Below are positions 1-8,299 of a DNA stretch of 64,000 nucleotides, piece after piece. A model generated the notes under the pieces. That model worked only from the letters and a program-made list of their open reading frames with translations, was not told where the DNA came from and did no database searches. Each line of letters opens with the position of its first letter. Position 1 is the stretch's first letter. Made by a program: the position numbers and the translations under genes. This DNA comes from Fen-1362 sp049516395 (GTDB lineage Bacteria; Planctomycetota; Phycisphaerae; Sedimentisphaerales; Anaerobacaceae): the NCBI GenBank assembly GCA_049516395.1, contig JBEKTD010000004.1:62001-126000 (forward strand). Reading direction: 5' to 3'.

Positions 1-2
1 CA

Positions 3-491
3 TTTCATCCCGCCCACACCAGGGCGATGCAGCTTTACGAATCCGCCCAGGATTTGCACCTGCCCGTCTTTTTTCACAATACTTCCGTCGGCCAGGGGGG
101 CATCCTCGAATATGCCTACCCATTCCTCCTCGACGAGGTTGCCCGCACCTTCCCGGAACTCAAAATCATCGTGGGCAATATGGGCTTCCCATTTTATGAA
201 CAAACCCTCTGCCTTGTTGCCAAACACAAAAACGTCTTCGCTGACCTCTCCGTAAAACCCGGCAACGTCTGGCAGATTTATAATGTCGTTGCCTCCGCTT
301 ATGAGCAGGGCGTGATGGATAAGCTCCTCTTCGGCAGCGCATACCCAGCCGCAAAGGCACAGGATTGTATGGAATCGCTTTTTGGCTTCAATAAGCTTTT
401 GGCAGGCGCAGCTCTTCCTGTCGTCCCCCGCTCGGCCATCCAGAGTATTATCGAACGCGAAACCCTTAAACTCCTCGGCATTGAAAAATAG
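3..491 (+). CDS. Amidohydrolase family protein, C-terminal part (5' end outside window)
   Basis: The reading frame is open from the first bases of the window, so this is the C-terminal part of a longer gene; the first ATG in frame (27) is probably internal because the residues before it (FHPAHTRA) read naturally into it. The segment resembles the end of the amidohydrolase_2 TIM-barrel family: a strand ending in FFHN, a buried strand (KIIVGNMG), and a late LLFGSAYP motif where family members usually have a catalytic Asp (FGSD/FGTD). Here that position is Ala or Ser, so catalytic competence is uncertain. It lies 11 bp before the permease gene and is probably co-transcribed with it. The family assignment is fairly firm; the substrate is unknown. 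Confidence 0.75.
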   Translation, partial: FHPAHTRAMQLYESAQDLHLPVFFHNTSVGQGGILEYAYPFLLDEVARTFPELKIIVGNMGFPFYEQTLCLVAKHKNVFADLSVKPGNVWQIYNVVASAYEQGVMDKLLFGSAYPAAKAQDCMESLFGFNKLLAGAALPVVPRSAIQSIIERETLKLLGIEK

Positions 492-502
492 AACTTGGAA
501 CT

Positions 503-2035
503 ATGGTTCATCATTTGTTCAAAAGAAAGTCGCTGGGGTTGCTGCATGAGGAAATGAAGGGTGACAATCGCCTCAGACGCGTCCTTGGCCCATGGTCGCT
601 GACAAGTTTGGGGGTTGGCTGTATCATAGGTGCAGGCATATTTGTTATCACTGGCTACGTCGCTCATTTCAAAACCGGCCCCGCTCTGCTGCTCTCCTTC
701 GTCGTGGCGGGGATGGCCTGTATATTTTCCGCGTTGTGTTACGCTGAATTTGCCTCGATGGCCCCGGTGGCCGGTTCTGCTTATACCTATGCCTATGCTA
801 CTCTCGGCGAATTACTCGCCTGGATAATCGGATGGGACCTTATCCTCGAATACACCGTGGCTTCGGCCTCCGTGGCCCACGGCTGGTCGAAATACTTTCA
901 GAATTTTATCGGGATGTTTCATATCAAAGTTCCGTTAATCTTTTCCGGTGCCCCCTTCGACTACAATCCCTCTAATGGAATTTTTATGCAGACGGGAAGC
1001 TTCTTCGACCTCCCGGCCCTCGTTATCGTCACCATCGTTACTATCGTCCTGGTAATTGGCATACACGAAAGCTCTCGCTTTAATAACGTGATGGTGGCAA
1101 TCAAGGTATCTGTGGTGGTTCTCGTCATTGTTGTAGGGGCGTTTTATGTTAAGGCCGCTAACTGGCATCCTTTCGCTCCGTTTGGATGGGCAGGATTGAG
1201 TATTTTCGGCAAGACCGTCTGGGGACAAACCGGCGCGGACGGCGCACCCGTTGGAATGCTCGCCGGCGCCGCAATGATTTTCTTCGCCTACATCGGGTTT
1301 GATTCAGTTTCGACTCACGCCGAAGAGGCGCGCAATCCTCAGCGTGATGTCCCCATCGGAATCATTACCTCGCTTATTATATGCACAGTGCTGTATATCC
1401 TTGTAACAATCGTGCTCACCGGAATGGTTCCCTACGACCAGATTGATACCGATGCCCCTGTCGCCGCGGCGTTCCAGCGCGTCGGCCTGCACTGGGGGCA
1501 GTTCATCATCTCCCTTGGCGCCGTCGCCGGTATCACTTCCGTTATGCTGGTGCTGATGCTCAGTCAGCCCCGCGTCCTTCTCGCTATGTCCCGGGATGGT
1601 TTGCTTCCTCCCTCGTTTTTCGCCGCCGTACATCCCCGCTTCCGCACTCCCTGGAAATCAACCATTCTTACAGGTATCGCGGTCGGCTCAATGGCTTCGC
1701 TTATCCCCCTCGGCATACTCGCCGAGCTGGTCAATATCGGCACTCTTCTTGCCTTTGTCATCGTCTGCACCGCTGTTCTCGTAATGCGCTATATAAATCC
1801 GCAGGCACATCGCCCGTTCCGTTGTCCGTTCGTGCCGGTAATTCCCCTGTTGGGCGTATTGTTTTGCCTCGTTTTGATGTTCTCTCTTCCCTCTGCCAAC
1901 TGGCTCCGATTGTTTATCTGGATGTCCATAGGCGTTATTATTTATTTCCTGTATGGCCGCCATCACAGCGTCTTGGCTCGCCACCGCGCCGCTGAGCGCC
2001 TTACCCGCAAAGACAGCGACGGCCGGCAGGATTAA
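503..2035 (+). CDS. APC-superfamily amino acid permease (cationic amino acid transporter type)
   Basis: A 510-residue polytopic inner-membrane transporter of the amino acid-polyamine-organocation superfamily. The first helix carries the family hallmark GVGCIIGAGIFVITG (about residues 37-51), the substrate-binding glycine-rich break, and it is followed by about eleven more hydrophobic segments. AYIGFDSVSTHAEEARNPQRD (near residues 262-282) is the conserved helix 6 to loop 6 motif of the CAT/YfnA branch. Both ends are soluble and the C-terminus is basic. The length is normal for bacterial CAT-like permeases of 460-520 residues. It follows the amidohydrolase gene by 11 bp. The transported amino acid cannot be told from the sequence. 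Confidence 0.9.
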   Translation: MVHHLFKRKSLGLLHEEMKGDNRLRRVLGPWSLTSLGVGCIIGAGIFVITGYVAHFKTGPALLLSFVVAGMACIFSALCYAEFASMAPVAGSAYTYAYATLGELLAWIIGWDLILEYTVASASVAHGWSKYFQNFIGMFHIKVPLIFSGAPFDYNPSNGIFMQTGSFFDLPALVIVTIVTIVLVIGIHESSRFNNVMVAIKVSVVVLVIVVGAFYVKAANWHPFAPFGWAGLSIFGKTVWGQTGADGAPVGMLAGAAMIFFAYIGFDSVSTHAEEARNPQRDVPIGIITSLIICTVLYILVTIVLTGMVPYDQIDTDAPVAAAFQRVGLHWGQFIISLGAVAGITSVMLVLMLSQPRVLLAMSRDGLLPPSFFAAVHPRFRTPWKSTILTGIAVGSMASLIPLGILAELVNIGTLLAFVIVCTAVLVMRYINPQAHRPFRCPFVPVIPLLGVLFCLVLMFSLPSANWLRLFIWMSIGVIIYFLYGRHHSVLARHRAAERLTRKDSDGRQD

Positions 2036-2052
2036 GCTCTTGTCTATAATAA

Positions 2053-2083
2053 AACAGCCGATGTTCAAGGAACGCCGGCTGTT
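2053..2083. terminator. Possible terminator after the permease gene
   Basis: An 8-bp perfect inverted repeat, AACAGCCG (2053-2060) and CGGCTGTT (2076-2083), encloses a 15-nt loop just after the permease stop. The T-run on the plus strand is poor; on the minus strand it is TTTTATTAT. It could act in either direction or be a mere hairpin. Confidence 0.4.
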
Positions 2084-2281
2084 CATCCTAGTGAAAAACA
2101 GTTTTTCTAACTCTGATGCTCTTTATACACTACCAGTGCATGAAACCTCTATTGGGAATTTGCTTATTACAAGTTAGGCGATTGCTTAGGGGGCAATGCG
2201 AAAAATTTTCTTTATTATTTATTGAAAGCTCAAGGCAGATATGGATAGAATTAGGGAAATAATTAAAGATTGGAGGCAAAT

Positions 2282-3046
2282 ATGAATCGCAGAACATTTT
2301 TGAAAAGTGTGCCCGCCCTGACGCTGCTGGCCGCGGCAACGCCCAATTTAACTGAAGCCGTTAAAGAAAAATCCGATTCCTACAACGACGCAGTTACAAA
2401 GGCAATTCCCTCCCCAGACCTGCAGCCAATTGTGCTTTTACCTCCCCAAATGGATGGCGGAAAAAGCGTTCTTGCTGCCCTCAAAGAAAGGAAGACCACA
2501 CGCGACATTCGCGATGAGAAGCTCTCGCCCCAGATGCTTTCTAATCTCCTCTGGGCTGCCTGGGGCGTCAATCGCAAGAGCGGGCCGTTTGGGCAGATTG
2601 GCAGGACCGCCGCGTCAGCAAGCAATTCTCAGGAAATCGACCTTTACGTCGTTTTGCCCGAAGGAACATACATCTACGATGCGGTTGCCCATCATCTTAA
2701 TCCGGTCGTCGCGGGCGACCTGCGTCCAAAGGTCAGCGCCCACGGCCGCAGCGGCTCAATGACGATAGCCCCGGTAATTCTCATCTATGTCGTTGATATC
2801 GCCAAATACAGCAAATCCCGTCTTCAGGAGCCCGGCATGAGAGACGCGGAGATACAGAAATCTTATTACAACGTCGCGACGGGCCTCATCGCGGGAAATG
2901 TTTACTTGTTCGCCGCCTCGCAGGACCTGGCCGCGTGGTTCCACAACTGTAATAAGCCCGCGCTCGCCGCGGAATTGACACTCCGCCCCACGCAACGCGT
3001 TCTGTATGCCCAGACGGTCGGCTTGCCGGCCAAGAGTCCGGCGTAA
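2282..3046 (+). CDS. SagB-type nitroreductase family protein with Tat-like signal
   Basis: A 254-residue protein of the FMN-binding nitroreductase fold. The start is the ATG at 2282 because GGAGG (2272-2276) stands 5 nt ahead; an in-frame TTG 12 nt earlier would overlap that site. The N-terminus NRRTFLKSVPALTLLAAAT has the twin-arginine pattern (RRxFLK) followed by a hydrophobic stretch, so export of a folded, flavin-loaded protein is likely. ALKERKTTRDIRDEKLSPQMLSNLLWAAWGVNR is discussed only by its core: the R-x-x-R-D-I block and the LLWAAWGVNR segment typical of SagB-like members, then SNSQEIDLYVV. The gene converges with the beta-propeller gene with only 7 bp between stops. The substrate is unknown. 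Confidence 0.85.
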   Translation: MNRRTFLKSVPALTLLAAATPNLTEAVKEKSDSYNDAVTKAIPSPDLQPIVLLPPQMDGGKSVLAALKERKTTRDIRDEKLSPQMLSNLLWAAWGVNRKSGPFGQIGRTAASASNSQEIDLYVVLPEGTYIYDAVAHHLNPVVAGDLRPKVSAHGRSGSMTIAPVILIYVVDIAKYSKSRLQEPGMRDAEIQKSYYNVATGLIAGNVYLFAASQDLAAWFHNCNKPALAAELTLRPTQRVLYAQTVGLPAKSPA

Positions 3047-3053
3047 GCGTTTT

Positions 3054-4115
3054 TTATTTTGCGGCCGGCCCGACAATCAGCAGTTCAAATGAGTCGGGCT
3101 CAAAGTTCCTTCGGCGTCCGCCTTGTTGCTGTTGCTCTCCCGGTACGGGCGGTTTGAGTTTCGCCGTAACAAGGTATATCCGGTGCGTTTTTGTGTCCAG
3201 CGCCATAGTGCGAGCCATCGGCGCAGTCGCCACGGTTTCGACGACCTTGAATTGGCCGGCCGGCTCCTCCTTTATCACCGTCAACGTCCCATCCATTCCA
3301 TTGGAGCTGAACGCAAAACCTGTTTCGGGGTCGAAAGCCGCCGCGTCAGGACCTCTGCCGATAGCCGGCGTCGCGATGACCTTGCCGGTTGTGTAATCCG
3401 TTATCGCCATTTTGCCGTTCGAGCAGACCGAAAATAGCCGCTTGTTTTTGAGGTCAATGGTCAATCCGCTGGGTGATTCGCAGGGCGCAATCGACCAGCG
3501 GTTCGTAACGGTCAGCTTATTGGCGTCTATCACGGCGATTTCGTTTTTGTCCTCCATATTGACAAATACCTGCCCTTTCTCATCGGATTGCGCGAATTCC
3601 GGCTTTCCGCCCAAAGGTATGGTGCCGATATTGGTGTCTTTAACGGCGTCGATGACTGTGCTGTCTTTGCCGCCTGCATTGAATGTGAAGATGCGTTTTG
3701 TCGCCGGGTCGAATAAAATGGCGTCGGGCCTGTTGCCCACCTTAATCCTGGCGGTCTCTTTCAGCGTCGCCGTATCGAAAACCGTTACCGAGTTGTCGCC
3801 GCCGTTGCTTATGTAACCTTTATTAAGCCCGGTGGCGATTGCTATCCCGTGCACGCCGGGGGTGTTGTTTATGTCGCCGATTACTTTTTCTTTCTCCGTA
3901 TCGAAAACAACGATGTGACTGGCGTGCGATATATAACATCGATTTGCCGCGCTATCGACGGCAAGATAATCCCAGCCGCCCTCGCCGCCTATTGGCACCC
4001 GCTTAATCAGCTTGTAACCTGACTCTTCGCCCGATGCGATGCCGCAAAATGCTGCCACGCAGACCATCGCCGTTATCGAAAACACGCTTTGCAAAACCGT
4101 TTTTTTCGTAACCAT
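3054..4115 (-). CDS. Secreted YncE/YVTN-type beta-propeller protein
   Basis: A 353-residue exported protein. Residues 1-29 form a signal peptide (basic KK, hydrophobic core, small residues before EESG). The rest is a series of about 40-residue blade repeats of the YVTN/YncE kind, recognisable by recurring units such as IAVIDANKLTVTNRW, VTVFDTATLKETARIKVG and GYISNGGDNS, consistent with a seven-bladed propeller. These proteins lie in the periplasm or on the surface and usually bind ligands or partners; no catalytic residues are visible. The C-terminal part has an odd Gln/Arg-rich insertion (GEQQQQGGRRRNFEP) just before the last strand. AAGGAG stands 6 nt before the ATG. A sigma-70-like promoter lies upstream at 4172-4201. 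Confidence 0.85.
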   Translation of the reverse strand: MVTKKTVLQSVFSITAMVCVAAFCGIASGEESGYKLIKRVPIGGEGGWDYLAVDSAANRCYISHASHIVVFDTEKEKVIGDINNTPGVHGIAIATGLNKGYISNGGDNSVTVFDTATLKETARIKVGNRPDAILFDPATKRIFTFNAGGKDSTVIDAVKDTNIGTIPLGGKPEFAQSDEKGQVFVNMEDKNEIAVIDANKLTVTNRWSIAPCESPSGLTIDLKNKRLFSVCSNGKMAITDYTTGKVIATPAIGRGPDAAAFDPETGFAFSSNGMDGTLTVIKEEPAGQFKVVETVATAPMARTMALDTKTHRIYLVTAKLKPPVPGEQQQQGGRRRNFEPDSFELLIVGPAAK

Positions 4116-4171
4116 TTGTTTTTCTCCTTTTTTGCCCGATTTTTTGCCTGTTTTTTATCTCGCAATAATTG

Positions 4172-4201
4172 ATTCTAACCCTACCTGTTCACATTTTTCA
4201 A
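4172..4201 (-). promoter_or_regulatory. Sigma-70-like promoter for the beta-propeller gene
   Basis: Read on the minus strand, TTGAAA (4201-4196) and TAGAAT (4177-4172) are separated by 18 bp and lie about 57 bp upstream of the start codon at 4115. The region between is AT-rich and without a gene. Confidence 0.5.
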
Positions 4202-4270
4202 TAACCTTTTGCTTTAATTGGATGCGAAGACAGATTTAGCAACCCAAATCCGTGTCAAAAAAACTCTGTG

Positions 4271-4306
4271 GGAAAATAAAAAAGGCACGGTAAAATCCGT
4301 GCCTTT
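4271..4306 (-). terminator. Rho-independent terminator downstream of the 158-residue protein gene
   Basis: A perfect 10-bp stem, AAAGGCACGG (4281-4290) with CCGTGCCTTT (4297-4306), and a 6-nt loop. On the minus strand the stem is followed by TTTATTTTCC, so it terminates the leftward gene ending at 4329 and insulates it from the beta-propeller gene's promoter region. Confidence 0.85.
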
Positions 4307-4328
4307 ACTATACGCTGTCCGCTGATTT

Positions 4329-4805
4329 TTAGTTGAGGATTGAATCGCCATCGGCCTGTCCGCAGGGGACCAATCGCTTCATCTGTCGTTCATAAAGCAT
4401 ATTGTTCTGCTCGATGAGATGCGCGATGAGGCCGACCTGGCTGAGCATGATTTCGATGAGGCCCATATTTGCCATAGTGGATTCGGGACTGTAGTTGGGC
4501 AGGACAATCATTATGTAGCCGCAGTCGCTGCGCTCGGTGGCGAGGCCTGTTATGACCAAACTGAAGTCGTTGACGTTTGTGATTATTGGTTCTTCGCCGT
4601 CGTTGATTTTGGCGCAGAGTTCTTTGATGTAGCCGTCGGTTATGCCTAATTTTGTAAATCCTTCGGCGTTGCTCGGCCAGCAGTTGCCCTCTTTGCTGAT
4701 AATTACCATCATTGCCCCTTCTTCAGGCAGCAAATCGAATATCTGGCGTGCAATCTGTTCGTTTAGGACGCAAGTATGCGAATATGATGAGCCGAACATA
4801 TCCAT
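4329..4805 (-). CDS. Hypothetical 158-residue protein near the anti-sigma module
   Basis: A soluble alpha/beta protein that I do not recognise. It begins at an ATG with AAAGGAGC 8 nt upstream, a strong ribosome binding site. The middle looks like a small ligand-binding or GAF-like sandwich: alternating strands AMMVIISKEGNCWPS and EPIITNVNDFSLVITGLA followed by GYIMIVLP. The C-terminal third is a long helix (LIEIMLSQVGLIAHLIEQ), which could be a dimerisation or output helix. There is no signal peptide and no membrane segment. It is followed by a strong terminator and preceded, on the same strand, by the amidase, RsbW-like and STAS genes, so a role in that regulatory group is possible but only inferred from position. 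Confidence 0.7.
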   Translation of the reverse strand: MDMFGSSYSHTCVLNEQIARQIFDLLPEEGAMMVIISKEGNCWPSNAEGFTKLGITDGYIKELCAKINDGEEPIITNVNDFSLVITGLATERSDCGYIMIVLPNYSPESTMANMGLIEIMLSQVGLIAHLIEQNNMLYERQMKRLVPCGQADGDSILN

Positions 4806-5058
4806 TGCCGATAGCTCCTTTAATAAAGTTCCCCAATATCAGGAGCAACTTCGGCATTAGTTTAAGGCGACTTATGGATGGGCGATTATCAGTGCGATAC
4901 CAGTATAAAAAATGCCCTGCTGATGATTGGTTGTGTTTTTATAGGACGGTAGAAATGCTCTCAGCCGAAGGCAGATTGAGTGTTGAACATTGGATATTCA
5001 ATATTGGACATTCAATTCAGTCCTCTGCCTTTTATCTGTCCGCTGCACGCTATACGTT

Positions 5059-5712
5059 TTAATAGGAGATATTTGCCCTGAGCCAGTTCCACGGGAAGCG
5101 TTTGCCCGGACAGTCGGTAACGTGTCCGCCTGGAACCGAGCCGTGGCCAAAGACCCGGCTTTTGGGGATATGGTATCGCTGCTGGAGGAATCGAACTAAT
5201 TTGGCGAGGGATTCCATTTGTCGGGAGGTTGGGGCGGAGTGGTCGAAGTCGCCGATTAAGCAGATTCCGATGCCTTCCTCGTTTGCCCAGTTTCCCGGCG
5301 TGCCGCCGCAGTGGGCGCCGGTCAATTGTCCTCTCCAGCGGTAGGTCGGCTCGACCTCGCCGTCGCCGCTGTTTGTGCCGTTGCCGATTACGAAATCGTA
5401 ACCGACGCCGTTCCAGCCGTTGTTCTCGCGGTGCCATTTATCGATTATGGTCGCGTTGCCCTCTGTTGTTGCGGAATGGTGAATTATTATAGCTGACCAG
5501 GCCCTTTCCGTATGTGTCGGCATCCATCCGCCCGGAACTCCGGGCAGGGGCATAGTCGGTCTTGGCTGAGACGGCAATGTTTTTTTGGGCGGAACATATG
5601 TCGGCGGGGTGGGGGGAGTTTCATACACGATTTCCGGGCCTCGTTCCGGCTGGCCGCAACCGCTTAAGCTGAATATGAATACCCCTGAAAGAAGCCAAAC
5701 TAATCGACGCAT
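5059..5712 (-). CDS. N-acetylmuramoyl-L-alanine amidase, PGRP/amidase_2 family, lipoprotein
   Basis: A 217-residue peptidoglycan amidase. The N-terminus MRRLVWLLSGVFIFSLSGC ends in a lipobox (LSGC), so the mature protein should be a lipoprotein anchored through Cys19. A Pro/Thr-rich linker (to about residue 65) leads into an amidase_2 domain. Likely zinc ligands are the first His of IIIHHSA, the His of FGHGSV or of AHCGG, and the Cys of TDCPGK; the last motif, Asp-Cys-Pro-Gly-Lys, is the standard end of the family's active site. The enzyme cleaves the bond between MurNAc and L-Ala in cell-wall recycling or remodelling. The ATG lies only 4 nt after a TATAAT box and has no close Shine-Dalgarno, suggesting a leaderless message. 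Confidence 0.9.
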   Translation of the reverse strand: MRRLVWLLSGVFIFSLSGCGQPERGPEIVYETPPTPPTYVPPKKTLPSQPRPTMPLPGVPGGWMPTHTERAWSAIIIHHSATTEGNATIIDKWHRENNGWNGVGYDFVIGNGTNSGDGEVEPTYRWRGQLTGAHCGGTPGNWANEEGIGICLIGDFDHSAPTSRQMESLAKLVRFLQQRYHIPKSRVFGHGSVPGGHVTDCPGKRFPWNWLRANISY

Positions 5713-5716
5713 GTAT

Positions 5717-5722
5717 ATTATA
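5717..5722 (-). promoter_or_regulatory. TATAAT box immediately upstream of the amidase start
   Basis: A perfect TATAAT on the minus strand (5722-5717) is separated by 4 nt from the amidase ATG at 5712. The expected transcription start would fall at or next to the start codon, so the mRNA would be leaderless. No convincing -35 box is visible; a purine-rich AAAGG lies too far upstream to serve as a ribosome binding site. Confidence 0.45.
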
Positions 5723-5769
5723 CCGTTTACGCCTTTCTAAAAAGATTAGAGACAGGATATTATCGGCTA

Positions 5770-6207
5770 TTAGCGGCTTTTGCCTGCACTTTTAGGGTTG
5801 CGTTTTTCTCTGTATCTTATCATTCGTAAGCTGTTGCCTTTTTTGCTGTATTCGAGGACGTCCATAAACGACCTCATCAGGAGCATTCCTCTGCCAGCCG
5901 GCTTGTAGAGGTTGTCGCCGTAGCGCGGGTCGGGGATTACTTCCGGGTCGAAACCATCTCCCTCGTCGGTCATACATATTTCGACTTTATCCGGCTCAAT
6001 CGAGAAATCGACCTTTACGGCCTTGCTCGGCTCCATTTTGTTGCCGTGCTTCACCGCGTTTGTAAAGGCCTCTTCGAGGGAAAGATGGATGGCAAAAATA
6101 TCCTCTTCGCTGTAGTTGTTGGCCTGCAGGCCGGGCTGAATTTGATTAAAGACGTCGACCACAGCGGATGGTGTGCTCGCTACAACAACGGAGCGACTAA
6201 TCGGCAT
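5770..6207 (-). CDS. Anti-sigma regulatory factor-type ATP-binding protein (RsbW/SpoIIAB-like)
   Basis: A 145-residue GHKL-fold ATPase with no histidine phospho-acceptor domain. It shows the N box EEAFTNAVKHGN (about residues 46-57), the G1 box TDEGDGFDP (79-87) and the G2 box AGRGMLLMRSFMD (103-115). This is the arrangement of serine kinases that bind a sigma factor or another target and phosphorylate a STAS-domain antagonist. A STAS protein is encoded just upstream (6309-6677) in the same direction, so the two form a classic partner-switching pair. No sigma factor or PP2C phosphatase gene lies in the window, so the downstream target is unknown. The separation of about 100 bp leaves room for separate promoters. 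Confidence 0.9.
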   Translation of the reverse strand: MPISRSVVVASTPSAVVDVFNQIQPGLQANNYSEEDIFAIHLSLEEAFTNAVKHGNKMEPSKAVKVDFSIEPDKVEICMTDEGDGFDPEVIPDPRYGDNLYKPAGRGMLLMRSFMDVLEYSKKGNSLRMIRYREKRNPKSAGKSR

Positions 6208-6308
6208 ATCTTTAACACCTGCTCATACGTATAAAACCACCCTTCAAACCTATGGTACTGTAAACAGCCCAAAATACCGACGATAGGCAGTTCCGCATGG
6301 CCGATACT

Positions 6309-6677
6309 CTACTGCTCTTTTGTGAAACTCTCGGCGGCCTCTGCCCTGTCAGGTAATATATCGAAAATTTTGGTCAGGCGTGTGATTTTGAAAATTTCGT
6401 AAATTCTCGGGCTTATATTGCAAAGACGAAGCTGGCCATCCTGTTCGTAAATCTTTTTGCTGACACGAATCAGGAGGCCCAAAACGGCTGAAGAGAGGAA
6501 TTTGACATTTGCAAAATCAAGGATGAGATTTATTTTTTCGGACTGTTCAATAACCCCCATCAGCGACTGCTGAAGCTCGGCGATATCACGCTCTTCGAGG
6601 ATTTTTTCGTCGGTGAAGGTTACTATGGTTGCCTTTTCGCCATATTCGACATTGACTCTTGGTTTTAATGACGCCAT
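6309..6677 (-). CDS. STAS-domain anti-sigma factor antagonist (SpoIIAA/RsbV-like)
   Basis: A single-domain STAS protein of 122 residues. The start chosen is ATG at 6677, because GGAGA (6689-6685) lies 7 nt ahead; a longer version from 6698 would bury that site. The core signature is NLILDFANVKFLSSAVLGLL: the Asp-Phe-Ala-x-Val turn and the Ser-Ser pair, the first or second of which is the residue phosphorylated by RsbW-type kinases. Unphosphorylated STAS partners sequester the kinase and free its target. The gene precedes the RsbW-like ATPase on the same strand. The downstream amidase and 158-residue protein may share the regulation, which is inference. Confidence 0.9.
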   Translation of the reverse strand: MASLKPRVNVEYGEKATIVTFTDEKILEERDIAELQQSLMGVIEQSEKINLILDFANVKFLSSAVLGLLIRVSKKIYEQDGQLRLCNISPRIYEIFKITRLTKIFDILPDRAEAAESFTKEQ

Positions 6678-6892
6678 AACACAATCTCCATAAAACAACG
6701 GTTCCCACCCAAAAACTTAGGCCAGATGGGCAAAATAACAAATTTTGAGGAGCAAGGCAAAGGTTTTTCGGTTTTTTAATAGGCCACCCTCGCCGTTTTG
6801 CGAAGCAAAACGAGACGCTGGGGTCTCTGCTGCGCTCCGGGCAGGCAGGTCTGCCCCCTACGACAATTGCGGATTGCCGGATTCGTGGAAAA

Positions 6893-7675
6893 TCAAAAAA
6901 TTTCTTTGAAGAAATCTTTCATAGCGAGCCAGGAGCGCATATCGGCCAGTTTGTTATAGGCGGCTCCTTTGGAGGGGTCGCTGCCATTATCGGGGTTTGT
7001 AAAGCCGTGGACGGCGTTGGCGAAGATTATTAATTGCCAGTCAACTTTCGTATTACGCATCTGGGTCCAGAAGGCGGTAACCTGTTCCTGCGAAACATAA
7101 GGGTCATCAGCGCCGTGGCAAACGAGGACTTTGGCCTTGATATTGTTGGCGTCAGCGGGGTTCGGCGTATCGAGATTGCCGTGAAAACTGACGACGCCTT
7201 TGAGGTCGGCACCGCTGCGAGCCATTTCAAGGACGACGCCTCCGCCGAAACAATAGCCGATAGCGGCGATTTTGCCGGGGTCAACGAAGGGGTATTTTTT
7301 GACCTGTTCAAGGCCTGCGAGGGCGCGTCGGCGCATAAGCTGTCTGTCGGCGCGGTAAATGGCCGCCTGTTTTGCCGCTTCGGTTGTGTCGGCGGGGCGG
7401 ATGCCTTTGCCGTAAATATCGATGGCGAAGGCGACGTAGCCGAGGGTGGCCAACTGCTCGGCCCTGTTTTTGACATAGGAGCCGACGCCTGTCCATTCGT
7501 GCACGATTAAGACGGCGGGCAGTTTTCCTTTGAGGGCGTCATCGTAGGCAAGGTAACCTTCGAGGACGGTATTGCCGTCTTTGTATTCGACGGTCTGGGT
7601 TTTGATGGCGGCACGGACATAATTTGGGCAGATTACCGCCAGCACCACTAACAGGATGTAAGGTAATACTTTCAT
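6893..7675 (-). CDS. Exported dienelactone hydrolase family protein
   Basis: A 260-residue alpha/beta hydrolase. Residues 1-22 are a signal peptide ending in VRAA. The catalytic triad of the dienelactone hydrolase family is visible: nucleophile Cys in GYCFGGG (near residue 142), Asp in HGADDPYV (near 188-193) and His in NAVHGFTNP (near 223). The cap-region motif IVHEWTGVGSYVKNRAEQLA and FAIDIYGKG fit the family. Family members hydrolyse lactones and esters; the physiological substrate here is not evident. The protein ends on aromatic residues (FKEIF) close to a region of degenerate repeats (6862-6890). No obvious operon partner exists: the STAS gene lies 215 bp downstream. Confidence 0.9.
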   Translation of the reverse strand: MKVLPYILLVVLAVICPNYVRAAIKTQTVEYKDGNTVLEGYLAYDDALKGKLPAVLIVHEWTGVGSYVKNRAEQLATLGYVAFAIDIYGKGIRPADTTEAAKQAAIYRADRQLMRRRALAGLEQVKKYPFVDPGKIAAIGYCFGGGVVLEMARSGADLKGVVSFHGNLDTPNPADANNIKAKVLVCHGADDPYVSQEQVTAFWTQMRNTKVDWQLIIFANAVHGFTNPDNGSDPSKGAAYNKLADMRSWLAMKDFFKEIF

Positions 7676-8299
7676 TTCGATAGACCTCCAAAAACAGACA
7701 TTATTTCAATCTCGCTATTTTGAGCCGCTTTCTTCGGGGAAGTATATCTCCGCCCGCGGGGCAAGACAAGGGGAAATCAGCGTGCAGCGTACAGCGTGTA
7801 GCGGACAGTTAAGAAGCAAGGGAGAAGTTATGGCTTGACCATCCCTGTTCGGGAGAAGGGAGCGAGAAGTTTTGAGTGTTTAGTGTTGAGTTAATTCTGG
7901 GTTCCCTGTTTCAAGTCAAGTAAGCAGCACTCGGGGAGAGCCGGGGGGTGAGGAACTGGACCCTAGATCGTAGTCTGGGGTCTTCGCTTGGTTCGACGGC
8001 GCTCACTACAGGTCGCTCCGGGGGGTGAAAAATATTTTAAAAAAACACTTGAAATATAACAGGGGAATTGGTAGAAACTTCCAAATCCGATGTTTTTTGC
8101 GGAAAAAGTTGTTGCGTTTGGCAATAGAAAATGAATAATGAGAGAATAATTTCGGAGCGGTTTTAGATACACCACACCAAAATCCGCTAAATAGCGGGTA
8201 AATGTCCACACCCCTGGACAGAGGAAACTATTGGCGTGCATGTGGGCACGGTGTGCAATTGAACATTATGTATGGTTTTTTTAAATTAAGGAGTGTGCA
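7676..8299. other. Gene-free region of 624 bp with degenerate repeats
   Basis: I see no credible gene. It holds a block of the AGCGT/GTAGCGGACAG repeat family (7780-7812), a stretch of TGAGTGTTTAGTGTTGAG-type repeats (7870-7895), and an AT-rich end leading into the Rrf2 gene, which has AAGGAG 7 nt before its ATG. The open frames here are translations of repeat or AT-rich sequence. Confidence 0.6.

Noticed and set aside
5012..5437. A 141-codon Arg-rich frame on the minus strand
   Set aside because: A shadow of the amidase gene in another frame; Arg-rich composition is typical for that.
7963..8241. A 92-codon frame on the minus strand upstream of the Rrf2 gene
   Set aside because: AT-rich, no family resemblance, no ribosome binding site and crossing the likely regulatory region of the Rrf2 gene.
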